DNA of 62,705 nt from Polaromonas sp. (lineage in GTDB: Bacteria; Pseudomonadota; Gammaproteobacteria; Burkholderiales; Burkholderiaceae_C): positions 1 through 62,705 of the forward strand of contig JAKFXR010000022.1 of the NCBI GenBank assembly GCA_021731285.1, written 5' to 3'. A program made the translations under genes and the position numbers. Below the pieces are notes generated by a model. It was not told the DNA's origin and searched no databases. It saw only the letters and a program-made list of their open reading frames with translations. Below, in pieces: positions 16,360 through 24,759 of this stretch; position 1 is the stretch's first letter; each line of letters begins with the position of its first letter.

Positions 16360-17481
16360 TCAGACCGCGCGAGCCCGCAGAAACTTGCCGGAAGTTGGGT
16401 CGATGTCGACCCGAGCCGAACCGCTTTTCCCCGCCCCTTGCCACGAGCAAGCCAAAGGACGCTTGGGAAGCGCCACGCCGCCGGACAAGACATGCCGCGC
16501 CAAGTCGGCGTCGCCCATGAGGGCGGCGACCTCCAACAGGCTCACGCCGCCTGAGGTCCTTAGGAAGCATCCCATCGCGTCGTTCCAAGCATCGACCCCA
16601 GCGTCTCCCGACGGCATCTGGATGAACCGGGCAATTGGGTTTTCAGACATTCGAGCGGCGCTGACTACGTCGCGGGCGGCAAGCGCTCCCGTTTTGGTGA
16701 CGCGGCCCCGGTCGCGAATTTGGGCGTGCATGAGCATGCCCTTGTCGATGCCCTGGCTCGCCAGCAGGTCGATGACTTCGAAGCGCCCGGGATTGGACGA
16801 CAGAGCCGCCGCCAGCAGATATACGCCGTCGTTGATGGGGTCGCCGGGGACCTTCGCGCCCTTCTCGATCAGTTTGCGGACCGCCGCCGGGCTCGCGCCG
16901 CCCATGACGGCGCAGCCCAGATCCGCGCAGCGGTCGGCTGGGTTGTTCGGGTCCACCGCGAGCGCAATCTGGTCGAGCTTGGTGTTCGCTTGAGCGACGC
17001 CCTGACTGATGCCAGCAATGCCTCGGTCAAGCGACAGGAGCTGGCTTTGCAGCGTGCGCAGCGTCGGCGAATGGCTCGCCGCGATCCCGCCTTCGCTGGC
17101 CTTGGCGATGGACGCGGCTCCGGCGAGCGACACGGCCCCGAGGACCACGATGGTGGCTTGCCACAGCGGCCGCTTCCACACCGGGATGAGGTCGTCGCGC
17201 CGCGCGGCGTATCCCAACGCGGACAAGGCGCGCCCAACTAAGCGCGGGGCGATGGCCGCCAAGATCATCAGAACGACGATGGCGGCGGTCGCGGAGTAGA
17301 TCAACGTCGGAAGGATGGAGAGGCGGGGCCCCAGGAAGTCCAAGATCGCCACGAGGGTGCCGGCGGCCAGCACCACCCCATTGACGATGGACAAGTGCGT
17401 CCTGGTGAACTCGTAGAGGCCGGCAAGCGGGCTCGCGCGGTCCGGGCTCGGCGTCGCCGAGGCCCCGATGGGGTGGTCCAT
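16360..17481 (-). CDS. Membrane protein with C-terminal ankyrin-like helical repeats
   Basis: A 373-residue protein. Three hydrophobic segments lie at about residues 33-52, 55-78 and 110-127. After a short coiled region (LQSQLLSLDRGIAGISQGVAQANTKLDQI) the second half reads like degenerate ankyrin or similar helical repeats: AVRKLIEKGAKVPGDPINDGVYLLAAAL, FEVIDLLASQGID, SLLEVAALMGDADLARHVLSGG. The tail GAGKSGSARVDIDPTSGKFLRARAV has a second, orphan copy at 15665-15748. It is the first gene of the minus-strand cargo block, divergent from the XRE regulator at 17626, which probably controls it. Confidence 0.72.
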   Translation of the reverse strand: MDHPIGASATPSPDRASPLAGLYEFTRTHLSIVNGVVLAAGTLVAILDFLGPRLSILPTLIYSATAAIVVLMILAAIAPRLVGRALSALGYAARRDDLIPVWKRPLWQATIVVLGAVSLAGAASIAKASEGGIAASHSPTLRTLQSQLLSLDRGIAGISQGVAQANTKLDQIALAVDPNNPADRCADLGCAVMGGASPAAVRKLIEKGAKVPGDPINDGVYLLAAALSSNPGRFEVIDLLASQGIDKGMLMHAQIRDRGRVTKTGALAARDVVSAARMSENPIARFIQMPSGDAGVDAWNDAMGCFLRTSGGVSLLEVAALMGDADLARHVLSGGVALPKRPLACSWQGAGKSGSARVDIDPTSGKFLRARAV

Positions 17482-17542
17482 GTTCTCTCCTGGTTGGGTT
17501 CGCGCGGTTCAAAGCCCAGCGCCCTCCCATAACGACCATTCT

Positions 17543-17568
17543 ACCTGTAGGGTTGACAACCAACCTGT
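17543..17568. promoter_or_regulatory. Candidate operator/promoter between the XRE regulator and the membrane protein
   Basis: A direct repeat ACCTGT (17543-17548 and 17563-17568) flanks the palindrome GGTTG-A-CAACC (17551-17561). The palindrome contains the consensus -35 hexamer TTGACA (17553-17558) in the direction of the XRE gene. A repressor bound here would block that promoter and could also control the divergent membrane protein gene, as is usual for autoregulated XRE proteins. A -10 box is not clear. Confidence 0.5.
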
Positions 17569-17625
17569 TAAGTCCTTCACACAAATAGGTTGCCAGTCGA
17601 CCATCGAGGTTGATCGGAAACACCT

Positions 17626-17985
17626 ATGGACGAACAGCGCCAAGCGCGCATTGCGAAGCAAATTGGAGAGGCGATCTCGCGCCGCAGGGTAGAGGCGCGC
17701 CTGACCCAAGAAGAAGTCGCGGACCAAATCGGGATTGGAAGCGAGGCGATCTCCCGCATCGAGCGCGGGGCGGTGACGCCTAGCGTCGCGCGTTTGTTCG
17801 ACTTCGCCGAGTGCTTCGGCTGCAGAGTGGACGAGTTCTTGCTCACGGCCAGCGACCGCGAGGTGGATCAGGCTCAGGCTTTCGGCGCGCTGCTCAAAGG
17901 CCTCTCACCCAGAGACCGCGAGACAGTCATTGAAGTGGCGGAGAAGCTTTCTGGTCGTTTCCGCGCGAAGCCAAACGCTCGTTAA
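17626..17985 (+). CDS. XRE family transcriptional regulator
   Basis: A 119-residue regulator with a typical Cro/CI helix-turn-helix at residues about 12-67: IGEAISRRRVEARLTQEEVADQIGIGSEAISRIERGAVTPSVARLFDFAECFGCRVDEFL. The C-terminal about 50 residues (LKGLSPRDRETVIEVAEKLSGRF) form helices of the type that mediate dimerisation in short XRE regulators. It is divergent from the cargo block starting at 17481, and the 144-base gap holds a palindrome overlapping TTGACA. It is therefore a likely autoregulated repressor of the block. There is no C-terminal peptidase, so induction would need another signal. Confidence 0.9.
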   Translation: MDEQRQARIAKQIGEAISRRRVEARLTQEEVADQIGIGSEAISRIERGAVTPSVARLFDFAECFGCRVDEFLLTASDREVDQAQAFGALLKGLSPRDRETVIEVAEKLSGRFRAKPNAR

Positions 17986-18089
17986 ACAGATGCCTTCGAC
18001 GGATGCATCGCCGCCGGAGTTGCAAGCGGGGAACGAACGGCACCGACGCTCCCTCCATCGTCACCGCATGAGCAAGCGCCCCATTGAGC

Positions 18090-18491
18090 TCATAGCCTAT
18101 TGGCGGTCGACCTCGTCTTCACAGGTCTAGGGACGGAGTAAGTCTCCTTTCGAATCTGCCCTCGCTCCGATTTGGCCGTCTTTTCTCGACGAGCGCGCTC
18201 CGCACGCGACGCTCGCTCCCGTCTGATCTGCCAATAATCCGGTCCAACGAAGCGGTAGCAGCCATTTGGAGACTGCACCAGCTGGACGCGGTATACGGTT
18301 TCGTCCGCCTCCAGGTCGTCGCCGTCTTCTGGCATGCCTTTGGAAAGTTGGATGTAGTTGTCTTTGATAAAGCTCCGGACGGCTTCACGATCAACGCGCG
18401 TCTCTTCGCCGTCTTGCCCTCGCCAGCTAACGTTGCGCGCGAGGTCAACGGTGATGTTGATAATCCAACCGGTTCGACTAATTTTTCCCAT
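18090..18491 (-). CDS. Hypothetical protein
   Basis: A 133-residue protein starting at MGKISRTGWIINITVDLARNVSW, with GGAGG five bases upstream; an ATG four codons earlier overlaps that site and is less likely. The N-terminal about 80 residues alternate strand-like and acidic segments (TVYRVQLVQSPNGCYRFVG). The C-terminal 45 residues are highly basic (RRERASRAERARREKTAKSER) and may bind nucleic acid. An overlapping frame is also open, but this one is protein-like and has the ribosome site. Convergent with the XRE gene. No family recognised. Confidence 0.58.
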   Translation of the reverse strand: MGKISRTGWIINITVDLARNVSWRGQDGEETRVDREAVRSFIKDNYIQLSKGMPEDGDDLEADETVYRVQLVQSPNGCYRFVGPDYWQIRRERASRAERARREKTAKSERGQIRKETYSVPRPVKTRSTANRL

Positions 18492-18588
18492 GCTGTCCTC
18501 CAAAAATCGCGGCGCGATGGCGTCGCCAAGGAGGGACTATGGACCTCAAACACGGCTTAAAACCGCTGTGAGGGAAGCTGAGGGAACC

Positions 18589-18602
18589 CGCGCTTAAGCG
18601 CG
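18589..18602. other. Perfect 14-bp palindrome
   Basis: CGCGCTTAAGCGCG lies in the 160-base gap between two minus-strand genes, downstream of the excisionase-like gene. It is self-complementary without a loop, so it fits a protein-binding site better than a terminator; no U-run follows on either side. Function unknown. Confidence 0.35.
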
Positions 18603-18652
18603 CGCAGAGGGGGTGTGCGTCGGCTCAGTGGGCCGCCTGGAAGCGTGGGCTC

Positions 18653-19309
18653 TCACCTCAAGCCCGGCGGCTTAGGCGACTTGGCGCCTTCGGCGGCGCT
18701 TTCGCCGATGTCCGTCGCCTCAATGTTCTGCTCAATGGAGCGAAGCGACCGCGACAGCGTTTCGGCGATGCTCTCGGCGAACGCGCGGTGCGCGGACAAG
18801 GATGTCCATGGGCGGCTTGCTCCCTCCACGGCCGCCATCCAAGAGATCTGCCGTTTGCCGATCCCATCGACAACTTCGCCGATGGTGAAATTCTCGACCA
18901 AACCTTCCACGCGGCCGACCGCGTCAATGTAGAACGCATGCTCCTCCACCACGTCGTGGAGCGTCGCAAAGGTTCGCCCGTGAAGCGTCGCGTGCTCCAT
19001 GGCGCTGCCGGCGGTGTTGTCCTTCGCCCAGGCTTTGAGCGAAGATTTTTCGTAGAGGACTGCGAGGTTGGTCGCCTTTGAGCCTGGCATCGGCGCGTCT
19101 TGGATGTAGACGGGCCCGGTGCCGGCGATCCTGAGCCGCTCCATCTTGCTGACCGACCGCCTCAGAAAAACCGCAGCCTCGCTCGTGGTGAGGTAAACGT
19201 CGTCGGGTAGCTGGGAAATAAGCGTGAGCACATCGCTGCGCCGCATCGTCTCTCCGCGATACCTGAGTTCCTCTGACAACTGCGCCACTTTTTTGCTTTC
19301 GCCTGACAT
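18653..19309 (-). CDS. Excisionase-like helix-turn-helix protein next to the second recombinase
   Basis: A 218-residue protein. Residues about 36-95 resemble a MerR-type excisionase domain: DDVYLTTSEAAVFLRRSVSKMERLRIAGTGPVYIQDAP, followed by LYEKSSLKAWAKDNT (the usual 'variable residue, then short helix ending in W' of helix-turn-helix 17 domains). The C-terminal about 120 residues, with VVEEHAFYIDAVGRVEGLVENF and a long Ser/Ala-rich helix, are not recognised. GGGAGG precedes the ATG. It lies 41 bases downstream of the recombinase stop on the same strand, so it may be the directionality factor for excision. Confidence 0.7.
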   Translation of the reverse strand: MSGESKKVAQLSEELRYRGETMRRSDVLTLISQLPDDVYLTTSEAAVFLRRSVSKMERLRIAGTGPVYIQDAPMPGSKATNLAVLYEKSSLKAWAKDNTAGSAMEHATLHGRTFATLHDVVEEHAFYIDAVGRVEGLVENFTIGEVVDGIGKRQISWMAAVEGASRPWTSLSAHRAFAESIAETLSRSLRSIEQNIEATDIGESAAEGAKSPKPPGLR

Positions 19310-19350
19310 AAAGCCTCCCCGGGTTCAGTCCCGATGTTAGCCGAGGCAGC

Positions 19351-20928
19351 CTATGCCACTTGGGTTGGCTCTTGCGAAGGTTTCTTGCGCGGCCTGCCAG
19401 TGCGCGGCTTCGGCGGCTTGCAGACGTGTGGCGACGGAGCCACCATGGGCGCCCACTCGGGACGACGCAAAGTGTTGTAGACGTTCGGAGCCTTCTCAAA
19501 CATCGCCCGTTCGATCTTGCCAAGCCATTCGCGCAGCATTTGCCACTCCGCCTGGGTGTAAATGTCCGTCACGTCGGAGCGCGCGTGGTTCAAAAACCGC
19601 CTCTTGATGCCCTCTGGCACGTTGAGGTCTGTCATCATCGCGCCGAACGAGCGGCGAAGGTCGTGCGGGGTCAGCTTTTCAACGCCAATCTCTTCGCGCA
19701 GCGAACCGAGCAGGTCGGTCGCGTCCGAGTAATGCCCCGCCTTGGACAACGGGCTGCGGGCTGGAAACACGTATTTGCGCGACTTGGCCTCGAAGCCTCG
19801 GCGAGCCGCCTCACTGGCCGCAGACACTTGGCGAAGCTTCAAGAGCTCGTGAACCATGGGAGTCAGCGGAAGGCGATGGTTGCGCCCGTTCTTGGTCTTG
19901 TAGAAGAAAACGTAGGGGCCCCAGTCAGGATCGTCCGAGAGGCAGATGTTGCTAGTAGTCTTGCGCCCAGCTCCTGCAGGCCCAGTAGACGTGAGGAGCT
20001 CATGCCACACGCACTTGGCATGCTCGCTCTTGCGGCACCCCCACAGCAGCATGAGGATGAGGAAGTGGACGCCCGTCTCGTTGTCGTTTTGCAGTCGCTT
20101 GCTCCAAGCGGCCTCGAGGAACGGCCCCAGCGACGCCGACGGCCGCAGCGGATTGCGCTTGCCCTTCTCCTCGCGCTCGTTGTCCATCTGGTCGGGCGTG
20201 CGGAAGTGTTTGTTGATGCCGAGTATCTCGAACGGGTTGGCGGCCACGCGAGGCGCGCGCCGCTCGCCAGCAGCGGCGATGGCTTCGACTTTGATCAGCC
20301 AACGGACGGCGGTGAAGGCGGTTCGAAAGGATTGTTCCTTGGCGGCGACGCCTTCCTTGCTCCCGACATATTTCTTTTCGATGGCGTCGGAAGTGATTTG
20401 ATGAATCGACTTGTCCAGCCAACCATAGCCCGCGTGCTTCTCAACCACCCGGTCGATGACGCGAAGGGTCTCGGCGGTGGCCGGCTTTTGCTTTCTGGTG
20501 GTCAGATGCTGGCGGTAGCGGGCGAACACTTCGCGCAGGGTCACTTCCGAACTGGCCGCCTTGCGAGCCAGCTCGTTGGGATTCATGCCCGTCTCGACCA
20601 TGGTGCGGGCCAGGTCGGCAGCCCTCGCGCGCGCGAGCTCGATCCGGTTGAAGTCGGCGAAATTGCCGACGGTGGGCATCAGCGACTTGCCGTTCACTTT
20701 GCGCCGCAGCACGTATGTTTTCTTGGCCGCGACCCGAACGCCGAACCCGGGGGGAGCCTCGCGGTTGGCGTCCCATAAGATATAGCTTGGCTTGAATTTG
20801 GAATTGGGCTTGCCTTTGATCTCGCGGAAGTTGTCCGCGAACACAAGGTGCCCCTTGGCGTCGATGCCCACGGGCAATTGGTCAAGAGTAAGCGTCTTGA
20901 TCAGCTTGATGGTCAAATCGGTCTTCAT
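19351..20928 (-). CDS. Tyrosine recombinase (integrase), second copy, at the element's right end
   Basis: A 525-residue tyrosine recombinase. The start at MKTDLTIKLI has GAGGAG upstream. The N-terminal region has the DUF4102-like look of P4-type integrases (YVLRRKVNGKSLMPTVGNFADFNRIELARARAADLA). The catalytic domain has Arg299 (LLWGCRKSEHA), His422 and Arg425 (PHDLRRSFG) and the nucleophile Tyr457 (DVTDIYTQ). Its terminal location, transcribed inward with the start facing mutS, is typical of the enzyme that integrated the element, and its own promoter would lie within the attachment region. The Lys/Pro tail (KPRTGRPRKKPSQ) may contact DNA. Confidence 0.93.
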   Translation of the reverse strand: MKTDLTIKLIKTLTLDQLPVGIDAKGHLVFADNFREIKGKPNSKFKPSYILWDANREAPPGFGVRVAAKKTYVLRRKVNGKSLMPTVGNFADFNRIELARARAADLARTMVETGMNPNELARKAASSEVTLREVFARYRQHLTTRKQKPATAETLRVIDRVVEKHAGYGWLDKSIHQITSDAIEKKYVGSKEGVAAKEQSFRTAFTAVRWLIKVEAIAAAGERRAPRVAANPFEILGINKHFRTPDQMDNEREEKGKRNPLRPSASLGPFLEAAWSKRLQNDNETGVHFLILMLLWGCRKSEHAKCVWHELLTSTGPAGAGRKTTSNICLSDDPDWGPYVFFYKTKNGRNHRLPLTPMVHELLKLRQVSAASEAARRGFEAKSRKYVFPARSPLSKAGHYSDATDLLGSLREEIGVEKLTPHDLRRSFGAMMTDLNVPEGIKRRFLNHARSDVTDIYTQAEWQMLREWLGKIERAMFEKAPNVYNTLRRPEWAPMVAPSPHVCKPPKPRTGRPRKKPSQEPTQVA

Positions 20929-20940
20929 CGCTTCTCCTCT

Positions 20941-21112
20941 GGGGACCAATGAGGGGGACTAAAATTACGGGCATTACGCTGGGGAACTGACCGCATCGCA
21001 TTTGCCGGGGGACTGAAATTGCAGTGTAGCCGCGCCCAGTCCCCTAAAGTCCCCGGGTAGTCCCCATGAGGGTCGCGGAAGTTGAGGTCAGGCAAGGTTA
21101 ATTTAGGGAACT
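20941..21112. repeat. GGGGACT-core repeats at the element/mutS junction
   Basis: Seven close copies of a short motif: GGGGACT at 20954 and 21008, GGGGAACT at 20981, GGGAACT at 21106, and inverted AGTCCCC at 21038, 21048 and 21059. Several extend to GGGGACTgAAATT. The same 7-base core begins the iterons at 6328-6500. They lie between the recombinase start and mutS, so they may be arm-type binding sites of the recombinase within the right attachment region, regulatory sites for its promoter, or extra initiator-binding sites. Confidence 0.6.
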
Positions 21113-21136
21113 GAAACAAGGTGTGTTGGAGCTAAG

Positions 21137-23764
21137 GTGTTGATTTCAAAGGAAGTTAAGGAAAAGGAAGAGACTTCCGGCGGAGCTGCGGACGGGGTGA
21201 AACACACCCCCATGATGACCCAGTACCTGGGCCTGAAGGCGGACTATCCCGACACGCTGCTGCTTTACCGCATGGGCGATTTTTACGAGCTGTTTTATGC
21301 CGACGCAGAAAAAGCCTCGCGCCTGCTCGACATCACCCTGACGCGGCGCGGTCAGTCCGCAGGCGAACCGGTGGTCATGGCGGGCGTGCCTTTCCACTCG
21401 CTGGAAGGCTACCTCGCCAAGCTGATCAAGCTCGGTGAATCTGTCGCCATCTGTGAACAGGTCGGCGACGTTGCCACCAGCAAGGGGCCGGTTGAGAGAA
21501 AAGTGGTGCGGGTGGTCACGCCCGGCACGCTGACCGACACCGAGCTGCTCAACGACAAGACCGAGTCGATACTGCTGGCCGTGCATCAGGGCTCGCGCAA
21601 CACCTGCGGCCTGGCCTGGTTGAGCGTCACCCAGGGTGAGATTCATCTGGCCCATTGCGCCAGCGACGAGCTGCAGGCCTGGATCGCCCGCATCTCGCCG
21701 AGCGAACTGCTCTACAACGTCGATGTCACCGCCGCTTTTGAGGCCGACCTGAAGTCATTGCGATGCGCGGTCAGCGCCCGTCCCGCCTGGCAATTTGACA
21801 GCGCACTCGGTGTGCGCCGGCTGCTGGCCCAGCTGCAGGTGGCGTCACTGGCGTCATGGAATGCTGAAAACCTGTCTGAAGCCCATGCAGCAGCGTCCGC
21901 GCTGCTGGGCTACGCCGAGCACACACAGGGGCGCGCCCTGTCCCATGTGCACAGCCTGCAGGTGGTGCGCTCCGGCGAATTCATTGACTTGCCGCAAACC
22001 ACCCGGCGCAACCTCGAGCTGACCCAGACCCTGCGCGGTGAGGACAGCCCCACCCTGTTTTCGCTGCTGGACACCTGCACCACCGGCATGGGCAGCCGCG
22101 CGCTCAAAAGCTGGTTGCTCAGCCCCAGGCGCGATCGCAGCCAGGCCCAGGCGCGGCTGGAGGCGATCACGGCCCTGCGCGAGGGACTGCAGCAGCAACT
22201 CCGGGCCGGGTTAAAGGGCTGCAGCGACGTCGAGCGCATCACCGCCCGCATTGCCCTGCGCCAGGCGCGCCCCCGCGAGCTGGTCGCACTTCGCGATACG
22301 CTACAAAAAACAGAGCAGCTTCCTCCCGCCCGCCAAGGGCCGTCGGCACTTTTGGCTCATATCTTTGAGGACCTGAAGGCCCCACCCGCCTGCGCAGCGC
22401 TGCTGGGTCGCTATGTGCTGGACGAACCCGCTGCGCTTGTTCGCGACGGCGGCGTCATCAACCACGGCTGCGACGCCGACCTGGACGAGTTGCGCGCCAT
22501 CCAGACCAACTGCGACGGTTTTTTGCTGGACCTCGAAGTCCGCGAAAAAGCCCGCACCGGCATCGCCAACCTGCGTGTGCAGTTCAACAAGGTACACGGC
22601 TTTTACATCGAGGTCACCCAGGGGCAGCTGGACAAGGTGCCCGACGACTACCGGCGCAGGCAGACCCTGAAAAACGCCGAGCGCTACATCACGCCCGAGC
22701 TCAAGGCCTTTGAAGACAAGGCCCTGTCCGCGCAGGAGCGCGCGCTGGCCAGGGAAAAATGGCTGTACGAGCAGCTGCTCGACGAGTTGCAAGGCTTTGT
22801 CCCGGCCCTGAGCCGCCTGGCGCGCGCCCTGGCCAGCCTGGACGCCCTGTGCGCGCTGGCCGAGCGCTCGCTCACCCTGGGCTGGTCCGCTCCGGTGTTT
22901 GTCAAAGAGCCCTGCATTGACATCGCTCAAGGCCGCCACCCCGTGGTCGAGGCGCGGCTGGCAGAGACCTCGGGCGGCGCGTTTATTGCCAACGACACCA
23001 GCCTGGGCGGCAAGCAGCGCATGCAGATCATCACCGGCCCCAACATGGGCGGTAAATCCACCTACATGCGTCAGGTGGCCATCATCGTTCTGCTGGCCAG
23101 CATGGGTTCTTATGTGCCGGCCGCCAGCTGCAGGCTAGGGCCGATCGACGCCATCCTCACCCGCATAGGCGCCGCTGACGATGTGGCCAACGCGCAGTCC
23201 ACCTTCATGCTGGAGATGCTGGAGGCGGCGCAAATCCTGCACGCCGCCACACCCCACTCGCTGGTGTTGATGGACGAGATAGGCCGCGGCACCTCCACCT
23301 TTGACGGCCTGGCGCTGGCCGGCAGCATCGCCACCCACCTGCACAACAAGACCCAGGCTTTCACCCTGTTTGCCACCCACTACTTTGAACTGACGGAATT
23401 CCCGGCGCGCCACCACGCTGCCGTCAATGTCCATGTGAGCGCGGTGGAGTCTGGCGCCAACATTGTGTTTTTGCACCACATCGAAGCCGGCCCTGCGAGC
23501 AAGAGCTACGGCATTGCCGTCGCCAAACTGGCTGGCGTGCCCTCGGCCGTGGTCAACCAGGCACGGCACACGCTGGGCGCCCTGGAGTCACAGCAGGACG
23601 CCACGCGCGCGCAGGTCGACCTGTTTGCCGCGCCACCCGAGCAGGCCGCAGCGGAGCCCGGGCCCGTGGAAAAAGCCCTGGGGCAGATCAACCCCGACGC
23701 ATTGAGCCCGCGCGAGGCGCTGGAAACCCTTTATCAACTCAAGAAGCTCGCCTCAGCGGATTAG
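21137..23764 (+). CDS. mutS: DNA mismatch repair protein MutS
   Basis: An 875-residue MutS, which recognises mismatches and starts methyl-directed repair. The mismatch-binding motif is present near the start ([32 protein letters not shown]), and the C-terminal ATPase has Walker [14 protein letters not shown] (residues 634-646), [15 protein letters not shown] and ATHYFELTE. The start is odd: there is no in-frame ATG before the conserved block. The best start is GTG at 21137 (GGAG five bases upstream) or TTG at 21140, giving an unusual Lys/Glu-rich leader ([14 protein letters not shown]). The integrated element ends just upstream and may have removed the original 5' end. Confidence 0.97.
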   Translation: MLISKEVKEKEETSGGAADGVKHTPMMTQYLGLKADYPDTLLLYRMGDFYELFYADAEKASRLLDITLTRRGQSAGEPVVMAGVPFHSLEGYLAKLIKLGESVAICEQVGDVATSKGPVERKVVRVVTPGTLTDTELLNDKTESILLAVHQGSRNTCGLAWLSVTQGEIHLAHCASDELQAWIARISPSELLYNVDVTAAFEADLKSLRCAVSARPAWQFDSALGVRRLLAQLQVASLASWNAENLSEAHAAASALLGYAEHTQGRALSHVHSLQVVRSGEFIDLPQTTRRNLELTQTLRGEDSPTLFSLLDTCTTGMGSRALKSWLLSPRRDRSQAQARLEAITALREGLQQQLRAGLKGCSDVERITARIALRQARPRELVALRDTLQKTEQLPPARQGPSALLAHIFEDLKAPPACAALLGRYVLDEPAALVRDGGVINHGCDADLDELRAIQTNCDGFLLDLEVREKARTGIANLRVQFNKVHGFYIEVTQGQLDKVPDDYRRRQTLKNAERYITPELKAFEDKALSAQERALAREKWLYEQLLDELQGFVPALSRLARALASLDALCALAERSLTLGWSAPVFVKEPCIDIAQGRHPVVEARLAETSGGAFIANDTSLGGKQRMQIITGPNMGGKSTYMRQVAIIVLLASMGSYVPAASCRLGPIDAILTRIGAADDVANAQSTFMLEMLEAAQILHAATPHSLVLMDEIGRGTSTFDGLALAGSIATHLHNKTQAFTLFATHYFELTEFPARHHAAVNVHVSAVESGANIVFLHHIEAGPASKSYGIAVAKLAGVPSAVVNQARHTLGALESQQDATRAQVDLFAAPPEQAAAEPGPVEKALGQINPDALSPREALETLYQLKKLASAD

Positions 23765-23802
23765 GGCCAGTTCGCACTTGTCTGAATAGTGTGAACAGGC
23801 CC
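23764..23802 (+). terminator. Imperfect inverted repeat after mutS
   Basis: GGGCCAGTTCGCAC (23764-23777) pairs with GTGTGAACAGGCCC (23789-23802) at 12 of 14 positions across an 11-base loop, beginning at the last base of the mutS stop codon. There is no U-run, so it is either a weak terminator or a structured leader for the Anbu gene, which begins at 23821. Confidence 0.45.
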
Positions 23803-23820
23803 TGAGCTACCATCTGAACC

Positions 23821-24648
23821 ATGACTTATTGCGTCGCCATCAAACTCAACGCCGGACTGGTGTTTCTTTCCGACTCGCGTACCAACGCGGGCCTGGACCA
23901 GATCAGCACCTTCCGCAAGATGATCATTTACGAAAAGCCGCAAGACCGCTTCATGGTGCTGCTGTCGGCGGGCAACCTGTCGATCTCGCAATCTGTCCGC
24001 GAAATCCTTCAGATCGAGCAGCTCAAGGACCCCGATGGCGGTCCGCCCGTCACCATCTGGAACGCCAAAAGCATGTTTGACGCCGCGCGCGTGCTGGGCG
24101 CGGCGATACGCCGTGTGCATGACCGTGATGCCGAAGACCTCAAACATGCGGGTGTTGATTTCAATGTGTCGCTGATCTTCGGTGGCCAGATTCGGGGCGA
24201 AGGCATGCGCCTGTTCCAGGTGTATTCAGCCGGCAACTTCATTGAGGCCACTTCGGAGACGCCCTACTTCCAGGTGGGTGAGTCCAAATACGGCAAACCG
24301 GTGCTGGACCGCGTGATCACACCCGAAACACCACTGGACGAAGCTGCCAAATGTGCGCTGGTGTCCATGGACTCAACGCTCAAATCCAACCTGTCGGTCG
24401 GCCTGCCACTGGACATGGTGGTCTATGAGATCAATGCGCTGCAAAGTGACAAAGTGGTCTGCATCGACCACGAAAATCCCTACTTCCGCATGCTGCACAA
24501 CAACTGGGGCAAAAAGCTGCGCGAGGTGTTTGACAGCATTGAAGACCCGATGTGGAGCGGTGGCGAAACGCAGGTGCCACTGCTGACGCCCCTGACGCGC
24601 AACCAGCCGCTCAAAAAAATCAGCTCGCCGGAAGAAAAGCTGATTTAG
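23821..24648 (+). CDS. Anbu-type proteasome-like peptidase
   Basis: A 275-residue member of the Anbu (ancestral beta-subunit) family of bacterial proteasome homologues. There is no propeptide: after removal of Met the N-terminal residue is Thr (MTYCVAIKL), the expected nucleophile. FLSDSRTNAG supplies Asp17, and FRKM supplies Lys32 in mature numbering, completing the Thr-Asp-Lys set. Known Anbu proteins form open helical assemblies. The gene usually sits with a transglutaminase-like/alpha-E cluster; here it stands alone between mutS and an alpha/beta hydrolase. The substrate is unknown. Confidence 0.88.
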   Translation: MTYCVAIKLNAGLVFLSDSRTNAGLDQISTFRKMIIYEKPQDRFMVLLSAGNLSISQSVREILQIEQLKDPDGGPPVTIWNAKSMFDAARVLGAAIRRVHDRDAEDLKHAGVDFNVSLIFGGQIRGEGMRLFQVYSAGNFIEATSETPYFQVGESKYGKPVLDRVITPETPLDEAAKCALVSMDSTLKSNLSVGLPLDMVVYEINALQSDKVVCIDHENPYFRMLHNNWGKKLREVFDSIEDPMWSGGETQVPLLTPLTRNQPLKKISSPEEKLI

Positions 24649-24694
24649 CAGGCACAAACGGGCAGTTGGTTCGCCTGCTGCAGTGCAGCATTTT

Positions 24695-24702
24695 GTCCTA
24701 CA
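24695..24702 (+). promoter_or_regulatory. GTCCTACA motif upstream of the alpha/beta hydrolase gene
   Basis: The 8-mer GTCCTACA ends 57 bases before the hydrolase start at 24760. It is one of seven exact copies between genes in the chromosomal part of the window and probably a promoter or regulator element; see the separate finding. Confidence 0.45.
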
Positions 24703-24759
24703 CGTGCGCCCTGCCCGGGCTCACAGTCCTGCAGCTCCGCCATCGCCACAGTTGATGGC

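Noticed and set aside
18119..18553. Alternative 144-codon frame overlapping the 133-aa gene at 18090
   Set aside because: It lacks a ribosome site and reads as Ser/Thr/Arg-rich shadow. The other frame has GGAGG at ideal spacing and a protein-like N-terminus.
19360..20778. Long plus-strand open frame (472 codons) opposite the second recombinase
   Set aside because: The opposite strand encodes a full tyrosine recombinase with all catalytic residues. The plus-strand translation is His/Arg/Gly-rich with no domain, typical of the antisense of a GC-rich gene.
22300..22375. Possible in-frame dispersed repeat in mutS (CGCTACAAAAAACAGAGCAG, then CACTTTTGGCTCA)
   Set aside because: It resembles repeats I associate with this group, but the MutS linker there has normal length and the match is short. 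It cannot be separated from chance without a genome-wide model.
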